Shown here piece after piece: positions 43,509 to 51,200 of a stretch of 64,000 nucleotides of DNA. Origin of the DNA: UBA6022 sp032154105 (GTDB taxonomy: Bacteria; Patescibacteriota; Saccharimonadia; Saccharimonadales; Saccharimonadaceae). The notes below the pieces were generated by a model. The model ran no database searches. It saw nothing but the letters and a program-made list of their open reading frames with translations, and had not been told where the DNA came from. Position numbers and translations under genes: made by a program. The stretch is taken from contig JALDYI010000004.1 in NCBI GenBank assembly GCA_032154105.1, forward strand, positions 17,352 through 81,351. Reading direction: 5' to 3'. The number at the start of each line of letters is the position of its first letter. Position 1 is the first letter of the stretch.

Positions 43509-44308
43509 TATTTTTTAGCTTTCTTTTTCTTGTGGCTGGTTTTTTTAGATGATTCTAAGGTCGTGTGCTTGTCGAGCCGGCGCTTTGCATGAGCCTCGGT
43601 TGGCTCTTCGCGTGGTGCTTTTGAATCGGTGTCAATCTTGCCGTCGAGCATGGTAATGACGCGGCTAGCGTAGGTGGTGAGGTCGGGGTTGTGGGTCACC
43701 ATGATAATAGTGTTGCCGCGCTTGTGGATGTCGGACAGCTCTTCCATGATAATGTGGCTGGCTTTGCTATCAAGGTTGCCTGTTGGCTCATCGGCGAGGA
43801 TGATCGAGGGATTGTTGACGAGCGCGCGGGCGATAGCTACACGCTGGGTCTGGCCGCCAGACAGCTGCCACGGCATATAATATTCACGTTCGCCAAGGTG
43901 AAATGATTTGAGGATGGTGCTGGCCATCTTGAGTCGTTTGGTTTGGTGGATGCCTTTGTAGGTAAGCGGCAGGGCAACATTCTCGATCACATTGAGGCGA
44001 GGCACGAGGTTGAAGCTTTGAAAGACGATACCAATTTGTTCGGAGCGGATGCGCGCGTGCTTGCGACTACTTAACGTCTCGACTGATGTATCATCGAGGA
44101 GGTATTCGCCGTCATTGGCGCGGTCGAGCAGGCCGAGGACATTGAGGAGTGTCGTTTTACCGCAGCCACTCGGGCCCATGATTGCCACAAATTCACCCTT
44201 TTCAATCGTGAGATCGATATTGTCGAGGGCGGTGTGCTCAGCATCACCAACGCCAAAACGCTTGGTGAGCGCTCGGAGATTGATGACAGGCGGCTGAGAA
44301 GTTTTCAT
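43508..44308 (-). CDS. MacB/LolD-type ABC transporter ATPase
   Basis: 266 residues from ATG 44308 (MKTSQPPVINLRAL); TATAAT (44321-44316) lies seven bases upstream, so it is probably leaderless. Walker A GPSGCGKTT, Q-loop IVFQSFNLVPRLNV, signature LSGGQTQRVAIARAL and Walker B IILADEPTGNLDS are complete. A lysine-rich C-terminal tail of about 45 residues (ending SHKKKKAKK) is an extension. It forms an exporter with the overlapping permease gene. Confidence 0.93.
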   Translation of the reverse strand: MKTSQPPVINLRALTKRFGVGDAEHTALDNIDLTIEKGEFVAIMGPSGCGKTTLLNVLGLLDRANDGEYLLDDTSVETLSSRKHARIRSEQIGIVFQSFNLVPRLNVIENVALPLTYKGIHQTKRLKMASTILKSFHLGEREYYMPWQLSGGQTQRVAIARALVNNPSIILADEPTGNLDSKASHIIMEELSDIHKRGNTIIMVTHNPDLTTYASRVITMLDGKIDTDSKAPREEPTEAHAKRRLDKHTTLESSKKTSHKKKKAKK

Positions 44309-44399
44309 TCCTTTAATTATAGAGAGGCGAGGGCATAAACTGCAACCTTTGGTGTGGCGTGAATTATACAACCGTTGGTATACTATAATAAACACATAG

Positions 44400-44489
44400 G
44401 GAGAGGTGGCCGAGTGGTTGAAGGCGCACGCTTGGAAAGCGTGTGTGCCAGCAATGGTACCGTGAGTTCGAATCTCATCCTCTCCGCCA
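44400..44489 (+). tRNA. tRNA-Ser(GGA)
   Basis: Acceptor GGAGAGG/CCTCTCC, anticodon loop TTGGAAA (anticodon GGA), long variable arm, T-arm GTTCGAATC, encoded CCA. TATACTATAAT lies about 15 bases upstream. Confidence 0.95.
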
Positions 44490-44525
44490 AGTTAAAACGC
44501 GACTATTTGGTCGCGTTTTAACTTG
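44488..44525. terminator. Terminator shared by tRNA-Ser(GGA) and a converging gene
   Basis: A 16-bp perfect stem (core AAAACGCGAC / GTCGCGTTTT) with a TATTTG loop, starting in the CCA end. The stop codon of the minus-strand gene at 44518 lies inside the distal arm. Confidence 0.9.
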
Positions 44526-45102
44526 CCAGTTTGTGCATTGCCTGCCATTCATCGCTTCTAAAAGCGTCGCCAAGGGCAAGTGGCTGAAAATCATATTCGA
44601 GCGCCGCTAGTACATCGCTTATATTGGCATGGATTTGTGGCGATGCGCTGTCGAGCATAGCGCCGAACAGAGCGGCGCGACTGATCTTTTGCTCTGCGGT
44701 GAGTTGAACTTGGAATGGCTCTATACGCATATCCTTGTCTGCGTCTGGCACTTTTGCCCAGGCGACCGCCATGCCATTGAATGGCAATTGAGCACGAAGT
44801 ATCCGCTCGGGTTCATGGGCGACGAGGTGAAGAATGTCAGGGACGGGCATATCGTTTTCGGACATGCCTTTTTCGATAAGGCTGTTGGGCCACCTGTACT
44901 GAGCGAGCCGTCCGTTCATGTGTGAAATCGGTTCCCCTTGGCGGTTACAGGCGTCCATAACTGCCTTGCCAACACCATAACGCGATGACCAAGCAATGGT
45001 AATACGGTCATCGCTTCGACGGCTAACGACATATTCCTGATCAATTTTTACCTGATCGTAGGTGTAGTTATTGATAACTTCGTGTAGATGCTCAGCGCTC
45101 AT
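44518..45102 (-). CDS. Hypothetical soluble protein
   Basis: 194 residues without membrane helix or signal. It starts MSAEHLHEVINNYTYDQVK, followed by a mixed alpha/beta sequence with RDDRITIAWSSRYG-like (RSDDRITIAWSSRYGVG) and ILHLVAHEPERILRAQLPFN segments. GGGAG precedes the ATG by nine bases. I do not recognise the family or see catalytic motifs. Confidence 0.7.
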   Translation of the reverse strand: MSAEHLHEVINNYTYDQVKIDQEYVVSRRSDDRITIAWSSRYGVGKAVMDACNRQGEPISHMNGRLAQYRWPNSLIEKGMSENDMPVPDILHLVAHEPERILRAQLPFNGMAVAWAKVPDADKDMRIEPFQVQLTAEQKISRAALFGAMLDSASPQIHANISDVLAALEYDFQPLALGDAFRSDEWQAMHKLAS

Positions 45103-45269
45103 CCCAACTCCCTATTGTGATGTAAATCACATAAAAACGTAATCAGTATCTTGGAGAGCAGCGTATCACCTGCTGATTTACGTGTAAATAGGTGGTTGCC
45201 GTATAGGGGGATTTTTCGTATGGCAAAACGATGGGTGTTTGGATATGTGTGAATCAAATTCTATTTCAT

Positions 45270-45316
45270 ACACTACATATAGCGTAGTGTTTGTTATTTA
45301 CAACACTATAAGGTGT
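45270..45316 (+). promoter_or_regulatory. Pair of NrdR-like boxes upstream of the RNR operon
   Basis: ACACTACATATAGCGT (45270-45285) and ACACTATAAGGTGT (45303-45316) start 33 bases apart, about three helical turns. Both resemble the NrdR box consensus acaCwAtATaTwGtgt. A third similar site, ACACTACATATGTAG, is at 45391-45405 near the expected transcription start. The rest of the 433-base gap between 45103 and 45535 shows only the promoter and leader. Confidence 0.7.
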
Positions 45317-45352
45317 TATCGTGCTTGTGGTGAAAAAAACATATAAAAACTA

Positions 45353-45381
45353 TTGAAAAACCATATATGGGGGCATATAGT
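45353..45381 (+). promoter_or_regulatory. Promoter of the RNR operon
   Basis: TTGAAA (45353-45358), a 17-base spacer and TATAGT (45376-45381). The leader to ATG 45536 would be about 148 bases. Confidence 0.65.
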
Positions 45382-45535
45382 ACTACTCAGACACTACATA
45401 TGTAGCAGTTCAATCAAAACACACATTTTGCAAGAAGGATTTGCGCTACTCTAGGGATCACCCCTGAGGGTAGTCTTCTTGCGACGCTTTGAGGGAGGTG
45501 TTTGTGTGCAATAACATAATAAATAGGGGAACAGT

Positions 45536-47935
45536 ATGAGTACGATCAACGTGGTAAAACGCGACGGCACACGCGAACCATTCGACGCCAATAAAATTAA
45601 TCTTGCGCTCGTTGAAGCGAGCGAAGGACTTCCTGATCAGATTAGTAAAGTTGTACAGGTTGCGACTGAAGTTCAACTGACATTATTTGATGGCATTACA
45701 ACCGAACAACTTGATGAATCAGTGATTCATGCGGCCTTGCAGAATGTTAAGGACGATCCTGATTTTGATAAGATCGCTGCAAGTCTTCTCCTTAAGAACA
45801 TCTACAAAAAAGTGCTTGGTAGCTACAAAGATGCTGCCGATCTCAAAACACTTCACGCAACCAAGTTTCCAGAGTATCTCGAGCAGGGTATTGCCGACGG
45901 TCTGCTCGATGAGCGCATGAACGCTACGACCTTTGATCTAGATAAGCTGACCGAAGCCTTGGAGCCATCTCGTGATCGCCTCATGCGCTACCTTGGCGTC
46001 GTGACGAGCCGCAACCGTTATAGCCTTCGCAAAAACAGCGGCGGCTCTATGGAAGTGCCGCAGTTTACGGCGATGCGTATTGCTATGGGTCTCAGCTTGC
46101 TCGAAAAAGATCCAACCGCAACGGCGCTTGAATTCTACGAATACATTAGTAAGCTCGACGCCAACCCGGCTGGCTCAACTCGTATCAATGCCGGCGGCTC
46201 ATTCCCGCAGCTTTCAAACTGTTTCTTGTTTGATATCGAAGACGACATGGAAGCTATCTCTCGCGGTGTTCGCGATACGATGTGGATCGCTAAGGGTACG
46301 GGCGGTATTGGTATTGGTATCACGAAGCTTCGCGCAGCTGGCTCGCCAGTCCACACTACCAACAGCGAATCAACCGGGCCAATTCCATTCATCAAAATGA
46401 TCGATACAGCACTCTTTGCCGTTTCTCGTAAGGGTAAAAAGCAGGGCGCTGCAGCAATCTTTATGGAAAACTGGCACCTTAATTTCCCGCAGTTCCTCGA
46501 CCTAAAGCAAAACTCGGGTGATCCATACCTTCGCACACGTATTGCCAATACTGCTGTGGTACTCAGCGATGAATTTATGCGCCGCGTACACTCGAATGAA
46601 GACTGGTATCTGTTCGACCCAGCTGAGACGGCTGATTTGATCGAGCTTTACGGTAGCGCATTTGCAAAACGCTACGAAGAATACGCGCAGCTTGCTGAAG
46701 CTGGTAAGCTACGTGACTTTGCAAAGATTAATGCCCGTGAACAGTTCCATCAGATTCTCACTGTACTTCAGGCAACCAGTCACCCGTGGCTTACCTGGAA
46801 AGACACTATGAACGTTCGCGCGCTCAACAATAACACCGGTACGATTCATCATTCAAACCTTTGTACTGAAATTACACTCCCTCAGGACAAAGACAACACT
46901 GCTGTTTGTAACCTTTCAAGCATCAACCTGTCAGTTCACCTACGCGAAGATAAGTCGTGGGACTGGGATCGTCTTGAAAAAGCTGTCCGTGTTTCTATTC
47001 GTCAGCTCGACAATCTCTGCGACCTCACCAACACTCCGATTCCACAGGCAATGCACTCAAACCTGCAAAACCGCGCCGTTGGACTTGGTATTATGGGCTT
47101 CTCGGATGTACTTGAGAAACTTGGTCATAGCTACGAATCGGAAGAGGCTTATGAGCTTATCGATCAGCTGACTGAGTTTATTAGCTACCACGCAATCGAT
47201 GCCAGCGCCGATCTTGCGAAGGAGCGTGGCAGCTACCCAACCTTCGAAGGAAGTGGCTGGAGTAAGGGAATCTTGCCAATTGATACGCTCGCGACACTTG
47301 ACGCCGATCGTAATGTAACTGTTGATATTAGCCGCAAGACACGCCTTGATTGGGATACACTTCGCACAAAGGCGCAAAAGGGCATGCGAAATGCAACGCT
47401 TATGGCGATTGCTCCAACTGCCAATAACGCGCACGTATCTGGCACAACCCCGGGTATCGACCCTCAGTTTGCACAAATCTTTTCACGCGCAACTCTCAAC
47501 GGCAAGTTCCTTGAAGTAAATGTTAACCTCGTCAACGACCTCAAGAAGCTTAACCTTTGGGATGAAGTAAAAGAGGACGTACTTCGTGCACAGGGTGATG
47601 TACAACAAATTGATGCAATTCCGCAGCACCTTAAAGATGTATACAAAACGAGTTTCCAGTTGAGTCCATACTCATTCATCGAAGTGGCAGCCCGAGCACA
47701 AAAATGGGTCGACCAAGCTATTAGCCGCAATATGTATCTTGAGACTCGAAATATTGACGATTACATCGATATTTATTCTGCAGCATGGAAGCGTGGCCTT
47801 AAGACTACCTACTACCTCCATGTTAAGCCACGTCACACTGCCGAGCAGAGCACCGTGAAGGTTAACAAAGCAGAGGCAAGCGGCGGAGCGCGCAAGACTG
47901 GCTTCGGATTCGCAAAAGCGAAGGTTGAGGCATAG
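45536..47935 (+). CDS. nrdA: Ribonucleoside-diphosphate reductase large subunit NrdA, without cysteine tail
   Basis: 799 residues. Makes deoxynucleotides from ribonucleoside diphosphates. An ATP-cone regulatory domain fills residues 1-95. The active-site cysteines are Cys229 (SNCF) and Cys458 (AVCNLSSINL), and the radical site N-L-C-T-E is at 441-445. The radical-transfer tyrosine pair is at about 759-760 (TTYYLH). The remaining 40 residues contain no cysteine, although class I large subunits normally end with a mobile Cys-pair tail that re-reduces the active site. The next ORF encodes such a tail. GGGGAA precedes the ATG. Upstream NrdR-like boxes suggest dNTP-linked regulation. Confidence 0.95.
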   Translation: MSTINVVKRDGTREPFDANKINLALVEASEGLPDQISKVVQVATEVQLTLFDGITTEQLDESVIHAALQNVKDDPDFDKIAASLLLKNIYKKVLGSYKDAADLKTLHATKFPEYLEQGIADGLLDERMNATTFDLDKLTEALEPSRDRLMRYLGVVTSRNRYSLRKNSGGSMEVPQFTAMRIAMGLSLLEKDPTATALEFYEYISKLDANPAGSTRINAGGSFPQLSNCFLFDIEDDMEAISRGVRDTMWIAKGTGGIGIGITKLRAAGSPVHTTNSESTGPIPFIKMIDTALFAVSRKGKKQGAAAIFMENWHLNFPQFLDLKQNSGDPYLRTRIANTAVVLSDEFMRRVHSNEDWYLFDPAETADLIELYGSAFAKRYEEYAQLAEAGKLRDFAKINAREQFHQILTVLQATSHPWLTWKDTMNVRALNNNTGTIHHSNLCTEITLPQDKDNTAVCNLSSINLSVHLREDKSWDWDRLEKAVRVSIRQLDNLCDLTNTPIPQAMHSNLQNRAVGLGIMGFSDVLEKLGHSYESEEAYELIDQLTEFISYHAIDASADLAKERGSYPTFEGSGWSKGILPIDTLATLDADRNVTVDISRKTRLDWDTLRTKAQKGMRNATLMAIAPTANNAHVSGTTPGIDPQFAQIFSRATLNGKFLEVNVNLVNDLKKLNLWDEVKEDVLRAQGDVQQIDAIPQHLKDVYKTSFQLSPYSFIEVAARAQKWVDQAISRNMYLETRNIDDYIDIYSAAWKRGLKTTYYLHVKPRHTAEQSTVKVNKAEASGGARKTGFGFAKAKVEA

Positions 47936-48024
47936 GCATGACAGATCGCATCTAAGCAAGATATTTCACAGACATTTACACACAAAGTAACGATAATAAG
48001 AAGAGTAGAAAAAGGGGAAGCACC

Positions 48025-48204
48025 ATGAACGCATCACAAATCATCTCAGAAGATATGACACTTGAAGAAAAGCTGGCTGCAATCGACCAGGCAATGGCCA
48101 ACGCACAGGCGCAGGCACAGCAAGACGCCGATGACAGCAGCTTTGGCCAAGTTGTCGCACCGCTTGATCCAGCAGATTTAACAATGTGCATGGGCTGCCA
48201 GTAG
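48025..48204 (+). CDS. 59-aa protein ending in an NrdA-type CxxC tail
   Basis: A small ORF lies 90 bases after nrdA, with GGGGAAG seven bases before ATG 48025. The 59-residue product has an acidic helical start (SEDMTLEEKLAAIDQAMANA), an alanine/glutamine-rich middle, a short flexible part and the end LDPADLTMCMGCQ. The terminal C-x-x-C-Q resembles the redox-active C-terminal tails of many NrdA proteins, which the nrdA product here lacks. I infer that it delivers electrons to NrdA in trans, or is a small NrdH-like shuttle. The independent ribosome binding site and in-frame start argue against a simple frameshift. Confidence 0.75.
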   Translation: MNASQIISEDMTLEEKLAAIDQAMANAQAQAQQDADDSSFGQVVAPLDPADLTMCMGCQ

Positions 48205-48212
48205 AAATTATC

Positions 48213-48515
48213 ATGGAACAGCAGATATTCGCCGGGCTTGAAGAGTATAAGCCTCTCACTGATGAGCACCTGATTAAGAAAGCCGTACTGGCAACCGAGA
48301 TACGTACTGACATTGCTCGCAATATGACGTACAGTGAAGGATCACTTCGTGATGAGTTGAGCAATGAGCATGGTATCGCACATCGCCGAGAGGGCTACCT
48401 ACTAAGAGCTATTGCCGCTCGCGGACTCATGGGTGATTTCCTTGAGGCAGATTGGGAAGCGCGTGGATCAAAAATGAATGTAAGTGAGGAGGAAATGATA
48501 TGGCAGGCATCTTAG
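48213..48515 (+). CDS. Hypothetical protein in the RNR operon
   Basis: 100 residues from ATG 48213 (MEQQIFAGLEEYKPL); an in-frame ATG at 48186 would overlap the preceding gene. Predicted all-helical and charged, with RREGYLLRAIAARGLMGDFL near the C-terminus. No cysteine is present. It overlaps the start of nrdB by 16 bases, so it is translationally coupled. I do not recognise a family; position suggests a role linked to RNR assembly or control. Confidence 0.7.
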   Translation: MEQQIFAGLEEYKPLTDEHLIKKAVLATEIRTDIARNMTYSEGSLRDELSNEHGIAHRREGYLLRAIAARGLMGDFLEADWEARGSKMNVSEEEMIWQAS

Positions 48516-49564
48516 GTACAGGTATTCAGGATGGGCTGCTTTTAAAGCCGGTTCATTATCAGTGGGCAATGGATTTGTACGATCAAGCAGTGGCAAACAC
48601 ATGGTTTCCAAACGAAATTCAGCTAGGCCAGGACCTCGCTGACTGGAAGAAGATGAGCGACGAAGAGCGGCATGCGTTGACGTTCCTTATGAGCTACTTC
48701 AACCCAAATGAGCTGCTTGTGAATAAGGCACTAGCCTTTGGTGTGTACCCATATGTAAATGCAGCTGAGTGTCACCTGTATCTTGCTAAACAGATGTGGG
48801 AAGAGGCAAACCACTGTATGTCGTTCGAGTATGTGCTTGAAACCTTCCCGATTAACCGCGAAGAAGCCTATGCTGCGCACGTGGAAACTCCTTCAATGGC
48901 AGCAAAAGAAGCGTTTGAAACTAAATTCATCAAGCGCATGACCGAGGATACCCTCGATATTACTACTACTGAAGGTAAGAAAGACTTTGTTCGTAACCTT
49001 GTTGCCTATAACATCATTCTTGAAGGCATCTGGTTCTACAGCGGTTTCATGGTGGCACTTTCGTTCCGTCAGCGCAACCTGCTGCGCAACTTTGGTTCAC
49101 TCATGGACTGGGTGGTGCGCGATGAATCACTTCACCTTAAGTTTGGTATCAACCTTATTCTGACAGTTCTTGAAGAAAACGAAGATCTTCAGACGGAAGA
49201 ATTTGCCAATGAAATTAAGCAGATGATCCTCGATGCTGTCGACATGGAAGAGGCATACAACAAAGACCTTCTGCCAAACGGCATCCTCGGCCTTAACAGC
49301 GACTACATCAACCAGTACGTGAAGTACTTGGCCGATCGCCGCCTCGAAGAGCTTGGATTCGATCCACACTACAAGGTGAGTAACCCTGCCAAGTGGATGG
49401 CGGGCGCCAACGATACATTGCAGCTAGTGAACTTCTTTGAAGCTACGAATACGAGCTACGAAGTAAATGCTGGCGGTGGTTCATCGTCGAAGCCGGCCGA
49501 AGGGCAGAGTCCAAGTGCCGACCGTCACGAAAACGATCCAGACAACAGTATTTTGAAAAAGTAA
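48500..49564 (+). CDS. nrdB: Ribonucleoside-diphosphate reductase small subunit NrdB, class Ic-like
   Basis: 354 residues; generates the oxidant for NrdA. All six metal ligands are visible: Glu71, Glu102, His105, Glu175, Glu209, His212. The position of the radical tyrosine (seven after Glu102) is Phe109 (WEEANHCMSF), and the first ligand is Glu instead of Asp. The spacings equal those of the Chlamydia trachomatis Mn/Fe enzyme (E89, E120, H123, F127, E193, E227, H230, from memory). So this is probably a tyrosine-less class Ic-type (or related Id-type) subunit. The C-terminus is glycine/serine-rich then polar. GGAGG precedes the ATG. Confidence 0.95.
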   Translation: MAGILGTGIQDGLLLKPVHYQWAMDLYDQAVANTWFPNEIQLGQDLADWKKMSDEERHALTFLMSYFNPNELLVNKALAFGVYPYVNAAECHLYLAKQMWEEANHCMSFEYVLETFPINREEAYAAHVETPSMAAKEAFETKFIKRMTEDTLDITTTEGKKDFVRNLVAYNIILEGIWFYSGFMVALSFRQRNLLRNFGSLMDWVVRDESLHLKFGINLILTVLEENEDLQTEEFANEIKQMILDAVDMEEAYNKDLLPNGILGLNSDYINQYVKYLADRRLEELGFDPHYKVSNPAKWMAGANDTLQLVNFFEATNTSYEVNAGGGSSSKPAEGQSPSADRHENDPDNSILKK

Positions 49565-49573
49565 CAATTACCA

Positions 49574-49604
49574 AGAAAGTAGGCCGTCGAGGCCTACTTT
49601 CTTC
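49574..49604 (+). terminator. Terminator of the RNR operon
   Basis: AAGAAAGTAGGCC and GGCCTACTTTCTT form a perfect 13-bp stem with a GTCGA loop. Confidence 0.88.
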
Positions 49605-49634
49605 TATCGGCTGAATATTCTAACGGGAGATGAT

Positions 49635-50555
49635 ATGAAAATTGCAATTTGCGGCTCTATGGTACATGCGTCAGCTATGGTGGCTACTCAAGAAGCGCTT
49701 GAGGCTCAGGGCTATGAAACTGAGTGTCCAAACGCAAACGAGGGTGAATTTGTTGATGGCGTTCGTGCGGTTATTAGCGACGCCGATAAGCGCCAGTATA
49801 TCGATGAACATTTTGCTAAAATCGACGCCTCTGATGCGGTGTTGGTGATTAATGAGCCAAAGAACGGTATTGATGGGTATATTGGTGGCAATACACTTCT
49901 TGAAATCGGACGTGCCTATGCGCAGGGGCTCGAGATCTTTCTTCTTCATCCTGTGCCCGAGGTAAGCTACGCCGACGAAATCCGTAGCATGCAGCCGGTA
50001 GTTCTTGATGGTGATCTGGCGAAAATTGATGAGTATATGAATTCACTACCGATTCTTGCTGTCAGTAGTGAAAGTCCTGTAAAGCACCTAGCGCTAAGTC
50101 GTGGGCTGCGCCGGGCGGGTATTCGTACGCGAGTAGTAGGTGTAAAGGTAGAGTCAGGCGTCAACGAGCAGCCTATTAGTATCGAAGAAAGCTACGAAGG
50201 GGCGGTGAATCGTCATGCTAACTTGAAGTTGCTGCCAGCAGCAAGTAGCGCAACGTACTTGGCGACAATTGAAAGCGGCTACCACACCGCTCACAAAGAC
50301 CACAATGCATTCGGTTGTTCAGCGCTCGTGATCGAAAAGGTTGGCGGTGAACAAAAAATTGGTGTCGATCTCGATATTGAGTTTCCTCGTTCCATGACTG
50401 ATAAAATACCCCATGAATACCCAGATATTGGTGTATTGGTGCAGCAAGAATATGGTTCTAAGCTCAAAGATCCATATCCGTTTTTCACGGGTGGTAAACT
50501 TACGCGTGCTCGCGTGCTTGAAAACGCAGTATACAACCTTGCTATCCAGCTTTAG
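49635..50555 (+). CDS. Nucleoside deoxyribosyltransferase-like / DUF84 NTPase fusion
   Basis: 306 residues. Residues 1-130 follow the nucleoside 2-deoxyribosyltransferase-like fold (KIAICGSM start, VLVINEPKNGIDGYIGGNTL, EIGRAYAQGLEIFLLHP). Residues 137-306 match the YjjX/DUF84 inosine/xanthosine triphosphatase family (VKVESGVNEQPISIEESYEG, ANRHANLKL-type RHANLKLLP, ATIESG, and FTGGKLTRARVLENAVYNLA). The C-terminal part should remove deaminated purine nucleotides from the pool. The gene follows the RNR operon after a terminator and starts with GGGAGATGAT before its ATG, fitting a nucleotide-pool cleaning role. Confidence 0.82.
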   Translation: MKIAICGSMVHASAMVATQEALEAQGYETECPNANEGEFVDGVRAVISDADKRQYIDEHFAKIDASDAVLVINEPKNGIDGYIGGNTLLEIGRAYAQGLEIFLLHPVPEVSYADEIRSMQPVVLDGDLAKIDEYMNSLPILAVSSESPVKHLALSRGLRRAGIRTRVVGVKVESGVNEQPISIEESYEGAVNRHANLKLLPAASSATYLATIESGYHTAHKDHNAFGCSALVIEKVGGEQKIGVDLDIEFPRSMTDKIPHEYPDIGVLVQQEYGSKLKDPYPFFTGGKLTRARVLENAVYNLAIQL

Positions 50556-50585
50556 CGATGCTGAAGTAAGGGGTATAATATAACA

Positions 50586-51200
50586 ATGAATCTTCACCGT
50601 ACATCCAGAACACCTGATTGGGCAAATGTAAAAGTAGCTGACCGAAATATATTTCAAAAAGTGGCCGCTGCGACCGGAGGCGTTGCGTCACCGGCTAATA
50701 TCGTTACCGTAATTGGTCTTGGTATGGTTGTGTACGGCCTTGTAGCAATTTTGCAGCAGCAGTTTTGGGCGGGACTCGTGCTACTTGTGATCGGCCGCTT
50801 ACTGGATATTGTTGATGGCCTTGTGGCTGAAGCGACACACACGAAGTCACCGCTAGGTGAGCTGTTCGATGCTGTCGCCGATAAAATCGGCACAGTGCTA
50901 ACAATCGTCGCACTCTTATATGCAGGCATTACGCACTGGTGGGTGATCGCAGGACTCATTATTCCGCAAATTCTTATCACACTGGTGATTCTATATAAAA
51001 AGTCCAAGGGCATTGGTGTTCATCCGACACGCCAAGGAAAGTTAAGTATGGCCGCGGCTTGGGCTGGAATCGTAGGATTGCTGCTTGCTAAAGCTCTGCA
51101 TGATCCGTTCGCACTCATTGTCGCCGTCTATGCTATTATTGCCGTTTCGGTCGTCTTGGGGCTTTATGCCCTGTGGCAGTATGCGACTGATCGAACTTAA
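50586..51200 (+). CDS. CDP-alcohol phosphatidyltransferase family protein
   Basis: 204 residues, about five or six membrane helices. The family signature is present near residues 77-105 with conserved aspartates: LDIVDGLVAEATHTKSPLG then ELFDAVADKIG. The usual arginine of DGxxAR is a glutamate here. These enzymes move a phosphatidyl group from CDP-diacylglycerol to an alcohol such as glycerol phosphate or inositol phosphate; the acceptor is unknown. TATAAT (50574-50579) lies six bases before the ATG. Two other phospholipid genes follow. Confidence 0.88.
   Translation: MNLHRTSRTPDWANVKVADRNIFQKVAAATGGVASPANIVTVIGLGMVVYGLVAILQQQFWAGLVLLVIGRLLDIVDGLVAEATHTKSPLGELFDAVADKIGTVLTIVALLYAGITHWWVIAGLIIPQILITLVILYKKSKGIGVHPTRQGKLSMAAAWAGIVGLLLAKALHDPFALIVAVYAIIAVSVVLGLYALWQYATDRT

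Noticed and set aside
47936..48204. A frameshift separating the NrdA tail from NrdA
   Set aside because: The small ORF has its own ribosome binding site and a coherent 45-residue start of its own. Ninety bases with several stops separate it from nrdA, so a single indel would not rejoin them.
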